NCBI RefSeq assembly: GCF_932276165.1 | Contig: NC_063986.1 | Span: 4,662,501 to 4,726,500 of the forward strand | Origin: Plutella xylostella | Taxonomy: Eukaryota > Arthropoda > Insecta > Lepidoptera > Plutellidae | Length of the DNA: 64,000 nucleotides | Reading direction: 5' to 3' | In this document: positions 45,061 through 53,288 of the stretch, one piece after another | Numbering within the stretch: the stretch's first letter is position 1 | Layout: each line of letters begins with the position of its first letter | The notes under the pieces: model-generated | Databases searched by the model: none | The model's input: only the letters and a program-made list of their open reading frames with translations | What the model was told of the DNA's origin: nothing | Translations under genes and position numbers: made by a program

Positions 45061-45336
45061 TGAACTATTTGGCCGGCGACTACACAACCTATTGTCTCAG
45101 TAACAAGAACCTCTCGACCCAGTAACGACCGGAGCAGTCGATTAGCAGCCAATAGCTGAACGCAACCAATTAACCCAATACAATAATATGTGACCTTAGA
45201 TTAATATACGAATAAGATTGTGTGTAAGTGCAAAAAAAGTCTCCAAAAATAATTGTTCCTCTACTCAGCTCTTATTTACAATAAGTTAGGTTAGAAGATT
45301 TGTGACAAATTAAAATGCACAAGCCAATGGGTAGTC
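45061..45336. other. No gene recognised
   Basis: AT-rich spacer. Confidence 0.35.
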
Positions 45337-45339
45337 TTA

Positions 45340-45480
45340 GGGTCTGTTCCACAATGTCTGGTTAGTGGCTACCTGACGGATAAAATACATGCTGTCACTT
45401 TCTGTTATTATTTTTTAGACAGTGACAGCATGTATTTTATCCGACAGGTAGCGACTAACCAGACATTGTGGAACAGGGGC
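45340..45480. mobile_element. Hairpin MITE, TTA target site (PIF/Harbinger-like)
   Basis: TTA at 45337-45339 and 45481-45483 brackets a 141-bp element. Its arms of about 60 bp are near-perfect inverted repeats (CTGTTCCACAATGTCTGG inward, then GGATAAAATACATGCTGTCA). A related end, GGTCTGTTCCACAAAGTG, occurs alone at 45903-45920. Confidence 0.75.
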
Positions 45481-45483
45481 TTA

Positions 45484-45803
45484 GACTGACACAGCTAATC
45501 TGACTGAGTATCACAGTGATAAATAATTGTAATGAATTTTTGTATTATTTTGTAATTATTTTCTGTAAGTAATCAAATCAATATAAATTTCATTGTACAA
45601 TATTATACCTAATTTAGTTTAGATTTAAGCATTGTATGCATGATTGCATGTTAGTATTTAAATTAATGTATTTTATAAGATAACACTTTGAATGCTGTTG
45701 CACACCTATAATTGGTGCATGGATAGGATAAGCAACATATACTGTGTCTGAAAAACTTTTTATCCAATGTGCTGTTGGTGTGTCTATTTCTGTAAATAAA
45801 TAA
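45484..45803. other. No gene recognised
   Basis: AT-rich spacer with A/T-rich short repeats. Confidence 0.35.
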
Positions 45804-45843
45804 ATAAACCCTAGTCCATATCTATATATGGACTAGGGTTTAT
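45804..45843. repeat. Perfect 18-bp palindrome, 4-nt spacer
   Basis: ATAAACCCTAGTCCATAT at 45804-45821 is the exact reverse complement of 45826-45843, separated by CTAT. Confidence 0.8.
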
Positions 45844-46039
45844 CACGTTTGTCACTGACACGATAACAAAAGGAAATTAATGTAGTCAAAGCTCAGACTG
45901 AAGGTCTGTTCCACAAAGTGCCACGTGACTAATATAGCACCGTATAGCACTCAACACCCCTCATAAAATAACTTACGCCACAGCCAATACGTTACAAACA
46001 AACGACACTCCAATAATTACAAGTCCAAGTTTTATACCT

Positions 46040-46240
46040 CGTTTACATTCAGCCGAAGGGAGCAGGGAAGTGGGCAGGGAAGGCGGCAGGGAAGTGGGCA
46101 GGGCAGTGTGTAAACGCGATACTTCTCATGCCGCTGCCATTGCCACTCGCGCTGCCCGGCACTCCCCTAAATGGCGGTTTTTTGTGCGGAAGTCAAAGGA
46201 CCGGCAGCGCGAGCGGCAGTGCGTGTTTACATTCAGCTCC
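46040..46240. repeat. GC-rich repeat with GTTTACATTCAGC ends, copy A
   Basis: CGTTTACATTCAGCCGAAGG begins a purine-rich GGCAGGGAAGTGGGCAGGG stretch with a tandem 19-bp-like motif. CGCTGCCATTGCCACTCGCG, CTCCCCTAAAT and GTGTTTACATTCAGC follow. The open frame at 46070-46288 follows this repeat and is not a supported gene. Confidence 0.45.
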
Positions 46241-46539
46241 GACGCTCAGTACTCGCCGAGCGCCTGGAGGAGGTTCACTTGTACTTAAGTTGATTGTCTA
46301 ATAAATTTCGGGGTTTTAACATTTTTTATCAAGAGCTAATTTCTTACGTACTATGGGTACATTCGAGTAACGCATGTGTCTTTTGTTTCTACTACGGATA
46401 GTGATTGTTTAGGTAATTGCAACGACTGAACCGATTTTAATGCATCAGATAATGTTGTGTCGCTCCTTAGTGGTCGTTTCATTTTTCTGCCTATACATTT
46501 TTTCTCCCTATATAAAATGAGACCGCGGCCGATGTAATT
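46241..46539. other. Spacer between the two GC-rich repeat copies
   Basis: AT-rich; an 84-codon minus frame (46351-46605) has no motif. Confidence 0.35.
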
Positions 46540-46700
46540 ATTTCGACGTCTGCCATTGCCGACACTTGAAAGCGAAGTGAGTGGTAGGGCAGTATGTAAA
46601 CACACACTCCTCTCGATCCTGCTGCAGCAATATTTAGGGAATTATTGCCGGCAGCGCGAGGGGCAGCGGCAGGGGCTGAATGTAAATGGGGTATTAAAGA
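46540..46700. repeat. GC-rich repeat with TTTACATTCAGC end, copy B (inverted)
   Basis: Read on the minus strand it gives CCCATTTACATTCAGCCCCT, GCCGCTGCCCCTCGCGCTGC and ATTCCCTAAATATTGC, paralleling copy A in part. Orientation is opposite to copy A. Confidence 0.4.
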
Positions 46701-47839
46701 AACATATGAAACTTATAAAAGTTGGTCGCGCTCTCAAAGCCTATATTTAAACGAAAGTGTAGGCCGCGCGGGTAAAAGTGAAAGGATGTCAACAGCCTGC
46801 TCCACTGAAGCAGTAAACACTGCGCCAGTTAGCGAAAACAGCCCTTAACACCCGGGCTATAGAGACGTAGGTACTATATTATAGTCGTAGTATGGGTTCA
46901 TCAAATTAATCTAAAAGAAAAAAGAAAAAATCTGGAAGATTCCGCTATTGTTTTGCTGGTTTTGTTTCTTTTGACTTGAATGCCCATGCCAACTTTATTA
47001 AATACTTCTTCTTTTTCTTTTTGGTGCCCTATGACCTCCAGTAGGGCAGCAGAGGGCAGACACAACAGTTTTTCATCGCCAGCTATCTGTCCATATAAAT
47101 AAAATTTATGGAAAAATACATTTGTGTGATAATACTTACCATAGGAGTTTTCTCCTTCTTGAAAATCTTGAAGCCATGATACTCACTATAACAATACAAT
47201 ACTTACGTAGAAAGCCACTTTAAGTAGCTATATAAGCAAACACACACACATGAAACTTATTGCTCCTAACACTCTTTTGCAACATTATTTATCATAAGTA
47301 TAGCATACCGCGATTCTATTCTATTCTATTCTACAAAATGTCTATCACGTCTACCTAATAAATACATCGCTCATTCTCATTGCCTTGATAGCAAGCGCAA
47401 CAAGATATTTTTAGCCATAAGTATTTAATTTTCCCAATTAGCGATCCCGAAACTTCAGGCTCGACTTCATGGCGAGATGGCCCCTCAGGACTACTCAGGA
47501 GCCCTCGTAAAATTTTACAGCAACAAAACTTCGGCAATTATCATTTTTCAAAGGCCGAGGACAAAGCCGAGTACTGTAAAACGACTTGTAAACAAAGGTC
47601 CCTGAAGTTTCACCAGTTGTCGGCATTACGCGCTCATGTTTGCCCGCAGCCGTATCTATCCGATTGCTAAAGGACGACACCGGACAAATTTCAGCCAGCG
47701 TTTGTTGTTGTGAAAGGGTTAGGTTACATATCTATGGGTGACTTTTACCAAACGCTAAACGTATTTAAAATTGTATTTAAGCCTTTAAAAAAATGAAATT
47801 GAAATTCCACCTAAGGATGCTTAATTAACTTGTTCAGTA
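46701..47839. other. No gene recognised; (ATTCT)n at 47312-47333
   Basis: AT-rich DNA with a (CTT)-rich run near 47008-47025 beside GGTGCCCTATGACCTCCAGT, possibly an RTE tail on the minus strand. The short (ATTCT)n tract resembles the CR1-like LINE tail at 25993-26017. Confidence 0.35.
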
Positions 47840-47957
47840 GCACGAGGCGCATTTTAGACGTGACATAAGTTATGCATCTCGCTCACTCACATCCCGCACA
47901 CTCAAGAGTGAGCGCTACAGAGAACTTTTTTGTCACGTATTAAATGCGCCCCGTGCC
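47840..47957. mobile_element. Hairpin MITE with GCACGAGGCGCATTT ends
   Basis: The left end GCACGAGGCGCATTTTAGAC and the right end (reversed) GCACGGGGCGCATTTAATAC both continue GTGACA. The loop contains CTCGCTCACTCAC and CACTCAAGAGTGAGCG. Imperfect flanks GTTCAGTA and CTTCTGTA (6 of 8) may be an old 8-bp duplication. Confidence 0.6.
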
Positions 47958-48474
47958 TTCTGTATTAGAAAATATCAAAAAGTGTACTTTCCTGACAAAT
48001 TTCAGTATTTCTATTCTGCTTATAAGCTGGTTTTATTATTTATTTTCGTCTGAAGTTGCTTTTTCCGCTTTGAGTGATGGACGTTTCTTGTTAATGATTT
48101 ACTTCAGAAACGTTGTACAAATGACTCTTGGGATTACGATGGAACTTGGGGTTTTAATGATATACCTACTTTATGCTAATTAAATATTTTATTAATTGGA
48201 ATATTTGTATTATTATTATTACATATTTTTTTTAATCTTCCTTTAAAAGTATATTTATATTGTACCAGTTTGTTTGGATGGTCTGGTGTGAAAATGAATA
48301 AGTAAGCATTAAAAAAAAAACTTTTTCACGTTTAGGCGATAAGTCCGCCTTTGTATATATATACCTACTTGTATTGTTTTTATTTTTGTAACTGCTACTT
48401 TATAAACTGTGTAATTTGTGTATACATACAATAAAGTGTTTAAATAACTATGAGTAATCAAAACTGATATAGAT
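47958..48474. other. No gene recognised
   Basis: AT-rich. A 79-codon plus frame (47944-48183) is hydrophobic but begins inside the MITE and has no motif. Confidence 0.35.
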
Positions 48475-48645
48475 GAGAAAATTTAAATCGGACGCAGTTA
48501 TAGGAGAGGGATGTTACAGCGCCCTATGATGTGTATGATGAAAGCAATCATTAAAATTATATTGATAAATGTTGAGCTTCTTTATTGAGAACAATCAAGC
48601 TTGCCTGGGAGAAACCTATGACCATTCAGAGATCATAACATTCGT
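48475..48645 (+). mobile_element. SINE-like repeat with RTE-type tail, plus copy
   Basis: ATGTTACAGCGCCCTATGAT, GTATGATGAAAGCAATCATT and GCTTGCCTGGGAGAAACCTA then CATTCAGAGATCATAACATT. It is inverted relative to 44715-44885, and the Jockey LINE begins 21 bp further on. Confidence 0.55.
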
Positions 48646-48658
48646 TCGCTTACGCTTG

Positions 48659-48666
48659 AAGCAAAC
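48659..48666. repeat. Target-site duplication AAGCAAAC (left copy) of the Jockey LINE
   Basis: AAGCAAAC is repeated at 53281-53288 immediately after the LINE 3' end, which sets the element at 48667-53280 (4614 bp). Confidence 0.6.
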
Positions 48667-48778
48667 ACTCGCATTTCTTATCGCATAATATATTTCGCTC
48701 TCATAAAAGAAGAACTAGTGATGGGAAACGTTCATCACCGACCAACTATCGATAATAATCGCCACCGCGACTAGCATC

Positions 48779-49999
48779 ATGGAAAACTACCTGATCAGGA
48801 CCTCGTCAACTGGCTCTCTCTCTAGTAAGAGACCAGCCGATGGCGATCCCGAAAAATGGCAAAGTCCGAAGCGCACCGCCTTGGCTACTGCGGCACCAAA
48901 GATTAAGACATCGGCTTCAACCTCAAACCGCTTCGACACCCTGCAGCCTGACCAAATACTGGATGGGAACTCTCGAACAACTGTGAGTACAAAACCGAAA
49001 AATTCCCGCATTCCCCCGATTGTGTTAAGCATAAAACCTGACTGGACCCATAGATCCATCCAAGAATTGGTCTCAAGCTATGCAAAGAATTTTCATTTGA
49101 AGTATCGAGCCAATAACAAGGTCGCTATTTATCCTTATTCTGCAACTAGTCACCAGGCTATTAAAGAGGGTCTGTTGAACAAAGCTGATTTTCACACATT
49201 TACGCGTAAGGATGAAAAAACCTTTAAAGCCGTTATTCGTGGCCTTCCATCAAATGTTGAAGAAGACCTCCCAGAAGAACTCGCATCCCTTGGCTTCCCT
49301 GGATGCAAAGTCACCAAATTAAGAACCCCAGCATCATCTGTCCAGTCATCCAACGCGCTGTTTCTCGTTCAATTCCCCACCGAAACTGATATCTCGAAAT
49401 TCAAAAAAACACGCTTCATCTGCAGCTGCGTAGTTGAAATCGAGAAGTTCAAACCAAAACATCAACATGGAACACAATGCTACAGATGTCAAAACTTTGG
49501 TCATACGTCAAGGAACTGCAACCTGACCCCACGATGCATTAAGTGTACCGGAAACCACCTGTCAAAGGACTGCTCCAAGAAAGACCGCGACGAACTCCCA
49601 GAATGTTGCAACTGCAAAGATCAACATGCAGCTAACTACCGCTTGTGCCCTGCTCGCCAGGCGTACCTAAACCGGACCCAAAACCTACGAGGTAACAAGG
49701 TTCAGTCACAAAACACAAAAAAACCCCTGGGCCCTCGTATCCCAAGCACCAACCAATTCACATGGGCGCAAGTAGCGTCTAACTCAATTGGGCTGGCTGG
49801 GTCAAAATCCTCAATCAATGATTTCCAGCCCCCACAGCAGCACCACCCAAAATTCATAAATCAAGTACCAGATCCAACTGTGATGGAGATGCTTCAAATC
49901 TTGAATGTCCTAAGGTCAATCAAATCAGAATTCTTAGAGTGCAAATCCATGCTTGATAAAGTCATACTGATTCTGAGTCATCTCGGTCACAGTGTCTGA
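48779..49999 (+). CDS. Jockey-type ORF1 (Gag-like nucleic-acid-binding protein)
   Basis: A 406-codon protein thought, as in other Jockey elements, to coat the LINE RNA and guide it to the nucleus. The basic Ser-rich N-terminus is followed by a PRE_C2HC-like region around residues 150-220 (FKAVIRGLPSNVEEDLPEEL). Three zinc knuckles are present: C234-C237-H242-C247, C253-C256-H260-C265 and a CCNCKDQHAANYRLC cluster at 276-290. The start ATG lies 112 bp after the presumed element start, following ACTAGCATC. The stop TGA (49997-49999) overlaps the beginning of the ORF2 frame. No interruptions. Length is typical for the clade. Confidence 0.85.
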   Translation: MENYLIRTSSTGSLSSKRPADGDPEKWQSPKRTALATAAPKIKTSASTSNRFDTLQPDQILDGNSRTTVSTKPKNSRIPPIVLSIKPDWTHRSIQELVSSYAKNFHLKYRANNKVAIYPYSATSHQAIKEGLLNKADFHTFTRKDEKTFKAVIRGLPSNVEEDLPEELASLGFPGCKVTKLRTPASSVQSSNALFLVQFPTETDISKFKKTRFICSCVVEIEKFKPKHQHGTQCYRCQNFGHTSRNCNLTPRCIKCTGNHLSKDCSKKDRDELPECCNCKDQHAANYRLCPARQAYLNRTQNLRGNKVQSQNTKKPLGPRIPSTNQFTWAQVASNSIGLAGSKSSINDFQPPQQHHPKFINQVPDPTVMEMLQILNVLRSIKSEFLECKSMLDKVILILSHLGHSV

Positions 50000-52706
50000 A
50001 TCCAAAGAAATCAAAATCCTATCATGGAACGCTGACGGCGTACGCACTAAATTACATGAACTCTTAGACCTAGCTACATCTGAACTATGCACTGATATCA
50101 TTGCCTTATGCGAAACCAGGCTAACCTCTAATATAACCCTAGAAACTCCCGGGTACATCTGTCACAGAGCCGACAAACACCTCAATGGACACGGCCAAGG
50201 CGTTGCTATCCTTATAAAAACTGATATTGAACATAGCCGTGTTGCAGTACCCCATACTCGCCATATGGAGGCAATAGGCATAGAAATGACGCTATCGGGT
50301 AAAAAGCTCACTATCTTGTCGATTTACCAGTCACCTAATCTTCCCCTTGACCCTAGTGATCTATCAGCTCTTCTCAATATTGGCCGAAATGTGTTGATCA
50401 TGGGTGACTTCAACGCAAAACATGCCCACTGGAAGTGTCCTGATACCAACTCAAGAGGTAACATATTACTTGACCACATGCTTGAAAATGACTACATCAT
50501 TCATTATACACCAAACCCCACACTAGTCCACTACAATTCTAATTATCAACCCACTACCCCAGATCTTGTTCTCTCCCAAAACGTACATGACATCTGCGAC
50601 ATTCGTACTTTGCCTGCCTTATCATCGAATCACTTGCCTGTAGCCTTCTCTGTTGTAGGAAACTTCACTCGGAAAAGCCTCGAATACTTCCGTTACTGCG
50701 ATGCAGACTGGACTGGGTTCCGCTCTCACGTCAACGACAACATTACCCTCAGTTCTAATTTCTTCTCATCGATAAGTGAGATCGATAATGCCCTAAATTC
50801 GTTTATGGAGCTCCTACTAGAGGCCAGGAGTAAATTTGTCCCCACTGGTAAGCTCAATAACCACAACAAAACACTTCCCCGCGAAATAAAACAAACTATC
50901 AAAATAAAAAATCGCGTACGTAGACTAATGCTAAAAGAAGATAATCAAGACGTTCGGTCTTCTTTACGGACAACATTTAACAGCCTTAATCACAATATAA
51001 GGAGAGGGATCAGGGAATTGCAAGATAAAATCTGGAACAAAAAACTTTCTAAAGTTGACAACCCATCGTCAGATTTATGGCGCTTAGCTAAATCTATTCG
51101 CAGCAAACCCATTATAATTCCCCCCCTTGCTAAACCTGATGGTACCAAAACAAAAAGCACAAAGGACCAGTGCGAGATATTGGCTGACGCGTTCCATGAA
51201 AATATGAGTCTCACGCTAAATTGGCAAAGCGATAATGAAAACACGGTTGCAGCATCCCTAGAAACAATCAACTGCTTTCAGCCATACAGGATATACAAAC
51301 CTACCCGCCCGAGAGAAATTTGGTCAATTATAAGAAAGCTAAAACTTAGAAAAGCACCAGGTTATGATGGTATCCACAACGCCTTACTAAAAAACTTGCC
51401 ACAAAAAGCTGTTATACTATTGACAAAAATCCTAAATGCCTGTCTTCGAATTTCCTACTTTCCCCAAGCCTGGAAACTAGCTAAAGTAATTGCTATCTTA
51501 AAGTCAGGGAAAGACGCCTGCCTTGGAACCAGTTATCGACCAATCAGCCTCTTGTCATCTCTGAGCAAGCTCTTTGAATCGGTAATCTATAAGAGGCTAA
51601 TAGCCACCACACATCACTTGTTAAGAAATGAGCAATTCGGTTTCCGAAAATCGCACTCTACTACCCAGCAACTTGCGAGAGTGGCTGAGCACGTGGCTCA
51701 CCATCTTAACCTTGGGCAGTCGACAGGCATGTTCCTGCTAGACATAGAAAAAGCGTTCGACACAGTCTGGCACGACGGTCTGTTGCACAAACTTGTGATC
51801 AATCAGGTCCCCCTTGGCCTTGTGAAACTTGTCCAATCCTATCTCGACAATCGGCAGTTTTTTGTCCAGGTTGATGATTATACCTCTTCTATACGTATTC
51901 CACCAGCCGGTGTACCCCAAGGCTCCATACTAGGACGCTACCTTTTCCTACTCTTCTTAAATGATATCCCTATACAAACAAGGACCAAACTAGCCTGCTT
52001 TGCTGATGACACAGCTTGTTTCACGTCATCTAGAGACCCCGATCTAGTAATAGATCGCCTCCAACTTTCTATCAATTTACTGCTAAAATATTTCACCTCC
52101 TGGAAACTCAAATTAAATGAAAGCAAAACTGAAGCCGTCCTTTTTACACGAAAACGCAAAATCCCCAACAAGCGACTGCAAATAAATGGTATTTCTATTC
52201 CTTGGAAACCATCCGTAAAATACCTAGGAGTCCACCTTGACAAAAAGCTCAACTGGACTTATCACGTTACACAAATTCGCTCTAAGGGCATCAAAGCCCT
52301 TAATGCCCTAAACCCCATTTTTAATCGCCGATGTAACCTCAGCCCCCAGACCAAATTAAGATTCTATACTGGCCTCATCAGACCTTGCATTACATATGCC
52401 GCGCCTGTCTGGAGTAGTACTTGTAAAACAAATTATAGTAAACTGCAAGTTATTCAAAACAAGTCACTTAAAATCGTATTTAATACCCCATTCCGAACTA
52501 ACTTAACGAACCTTCATGATAAAATAAATTTTCCCCGCTTATATGACTTTATACTAAAAGCAACGCGTAAATTCTATCTCGAAAAAAATCCGAATAACCC
52601 AAACACACTAGTTTCAACTATTGGACAGTCCCGCCTAGAAAACTTGTCGTACATCGACAAATATCGACGTTATCGCTTACCCCATCACTTAGTGCTGGGC
52701 GAGTGA
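49992..52706 (+). CDS. Jockey-type ORF2: APE endonuclease and reverse transcriptase
   Basis: A 904-codon enzyme that would nick genomic DNA and prime reverse transcription there. The apurinic-like endonuclease (residues about 6-220) keeps its active-site residues: N13 in SWNADG, E41 in CETRL, D139/N141 in GDFNAKH, D191 and the SSNH box with H214. The reverse transcriptase follows, with FRKSHSTTQQ, LLDIEKAFDTVW, GVPQGSILGRYLF and the catalytic FADD (F670-D673). The frame opens after a TGA at 49974-49976, and the nominal start is GTG at 49992. The first in-frame ATG is at 50265 (residue 92), inside the endonuclease. Translation therefore needs a non-AUG start, coupled reinitiation or frameshifting from ORF1. 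LGRYLF differs from the usual LGPLLF. Confidence 0.88.
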   Translation: MSESKEIKILSWNADGVRTKLHELLDLATSELCTDIIALCETRLTSNITLETPGYICHRADKHLNGHGQGVAILIKTDIEHSRVAVPHTRHMEAIGIEMTLSGKKLTILSIYQSPNLPLDPSDLSALLNIGRNVLIMGDFNAKHAHWKCPDTNSRGNILLDHMLENDYIIHYTPNPTLVHYNSNYQPTTPDLVLSQNVHDICDIRTLPALSSNHLPVAFSVVGNFTRKSLEYFRYCDADWTGFRSHVNDNITLSSNFFSSISEIDNALNSFMELLLEARSKFVPTGKLNNHNKTLPREIKQTIKIKNRVRRLMLKEDNQDVRSSLRTTFNSLNHNIRRGIRELQDKIWNKKLSKVDNPSSDLWRLAKSIRSKPIIIPPLAKPDGTKTKSTKDQCEILADAFHENMSLTLNWQSDNENTVAASLETINCFQPYRIYKPTRPREIWSIIRKLKLRKAPGYDGIHNALLKNLPQKAVILLTKILNACLRISYFPQAWKLAKVIAILKSGKDACLGTSYRPISLLSSLSKLFESVIYKRLIATTHHLLRNEQFGFRKSHSTTQQLARVAEHVAHHLNLGQSTGMFLLDIEKAFDTVWHDGLLHKLVINQVPLGLVKLVQSYLDNRQFFVQVDDYTSSIRIPPAGVPQGSILGRYLFLLFLNDIPIQTRTKLACFADDTACFTSSRDPDLVIDRLQLSINLLLKYFTSWKLKLNESKTEAVLFTRKRKIPNKRLQINGISIPWKPSVKYLGVHLDKKLNWTYHVTQIRSKGIKALNALNPIFNRRCNLSPQTKLRFYTGLIRPCITYAAPVWSSTCKTNYSKLQVIQNKSLKIVFNTPFRTNLTNLHDKINFPRLYDFILKATRKFYLEKNPNNPNTLVSTIGQSRLENLSYIDKYRRYRLPHHLVLGE

Positions 52707-52840
52707 CGTAGTAAGTCATACCGGTCCGTGCCATACGGGTCATATTCCGACAGCCAAGGCGCGTAACCGCCCGGACAGAACTAACATTCTTGTCAAATTA
52801 CCCTCCCTCACTAGTTAACTAATACTTGTAGTAATTTTTT

Positions 52841-52916
52841 AACAATACAAGCCTGTATGAGTTACACAAATTATATGTACATATAGTTTGTGTAACTCAT
52901 ATAGGCTTGCCTATTA
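52841..52916 (+). repeat. Long hairpin in the LINE 3' UTR
   Basis: Arms 52848-52870 and 52887-52909 match at 22 of 23 positions (GTATGAGTTACACAAA core). The 16-nt loop contains TATATGTACATATA, itself a perfect palindrome, so the stem can extend to about 30 bp with two mismatches. It could act in RT recognition of the template 3' end. Confidence 0.7.
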
Positions 52917-53246
52917 TTACAGTTTTTTGTAAGTATTAGTTAAGTACCTATATTGTAAGTTGTAAGTATTAGTTAAGTACTTATATTGTACCCGTAGGTA
53001 TTTTACTCGTAGTTCCTAGTTAAAAGTTTAATTCTGCCAAAAATGTATATTGCCTTAACAGATGTACATCTAATAAACTCAAGTATATTAAGATATAATT
53101 TCAAAGATTTAAATAGATATAATTTTTCCTACTGTAATATTTTAAAAAGGTGTATGCAGCCTGTATAAAATGCTCCATAATTTAGTGTCTTAGCCTTTAG
53201 TTGCCTACTTATAAGTTAGTCTTATGGCTATTGTAATAATTTATGA

Positions 53247-53252
53247 AATAAA
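53247..53252 (+). terminator. Polyadenylation signal AATAAA of the Jockey LINE
   Basis: AATAAA lies about 28 bp before the presumed 3' end, which continues AGAATTTTGAAAATC and (AATC)n. Confidence 0.6.
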
Positions 53253-53288
53253 GAATTTTGAAAATCAAATCAATCAATCAAAGCAAAC

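Larger units (their letters stand above)
48667..53280 (+). mobile_element. Full-length Jockey-type non-LTR retrotransposon (LINE)
   Basis: A 112-bp 5' UTR, ORF1, ORF2 and a roughly 570-bp 3' UTR lie between two AAGCAAAC repeats. The 3' UTR carries a long hairpin (52841-52916), AATAAA at 53247-53252 and an A-rich tail with (AATC)n character rather than pure poly(A). Both ORFs are uninterrupted, so this is a recent copy. Placement in Jockey rests on the CCHC-bearing ORF1, the APE-type endonuclease and the RT motifs. Confidence 0.75.

Noticed and set aside
46070..46288. 72-codon plus frame beginning MGREGGREVGRAV
   Set aside because: It translates a purine-rich repeat that recurs in inverted form at 46540-46700.
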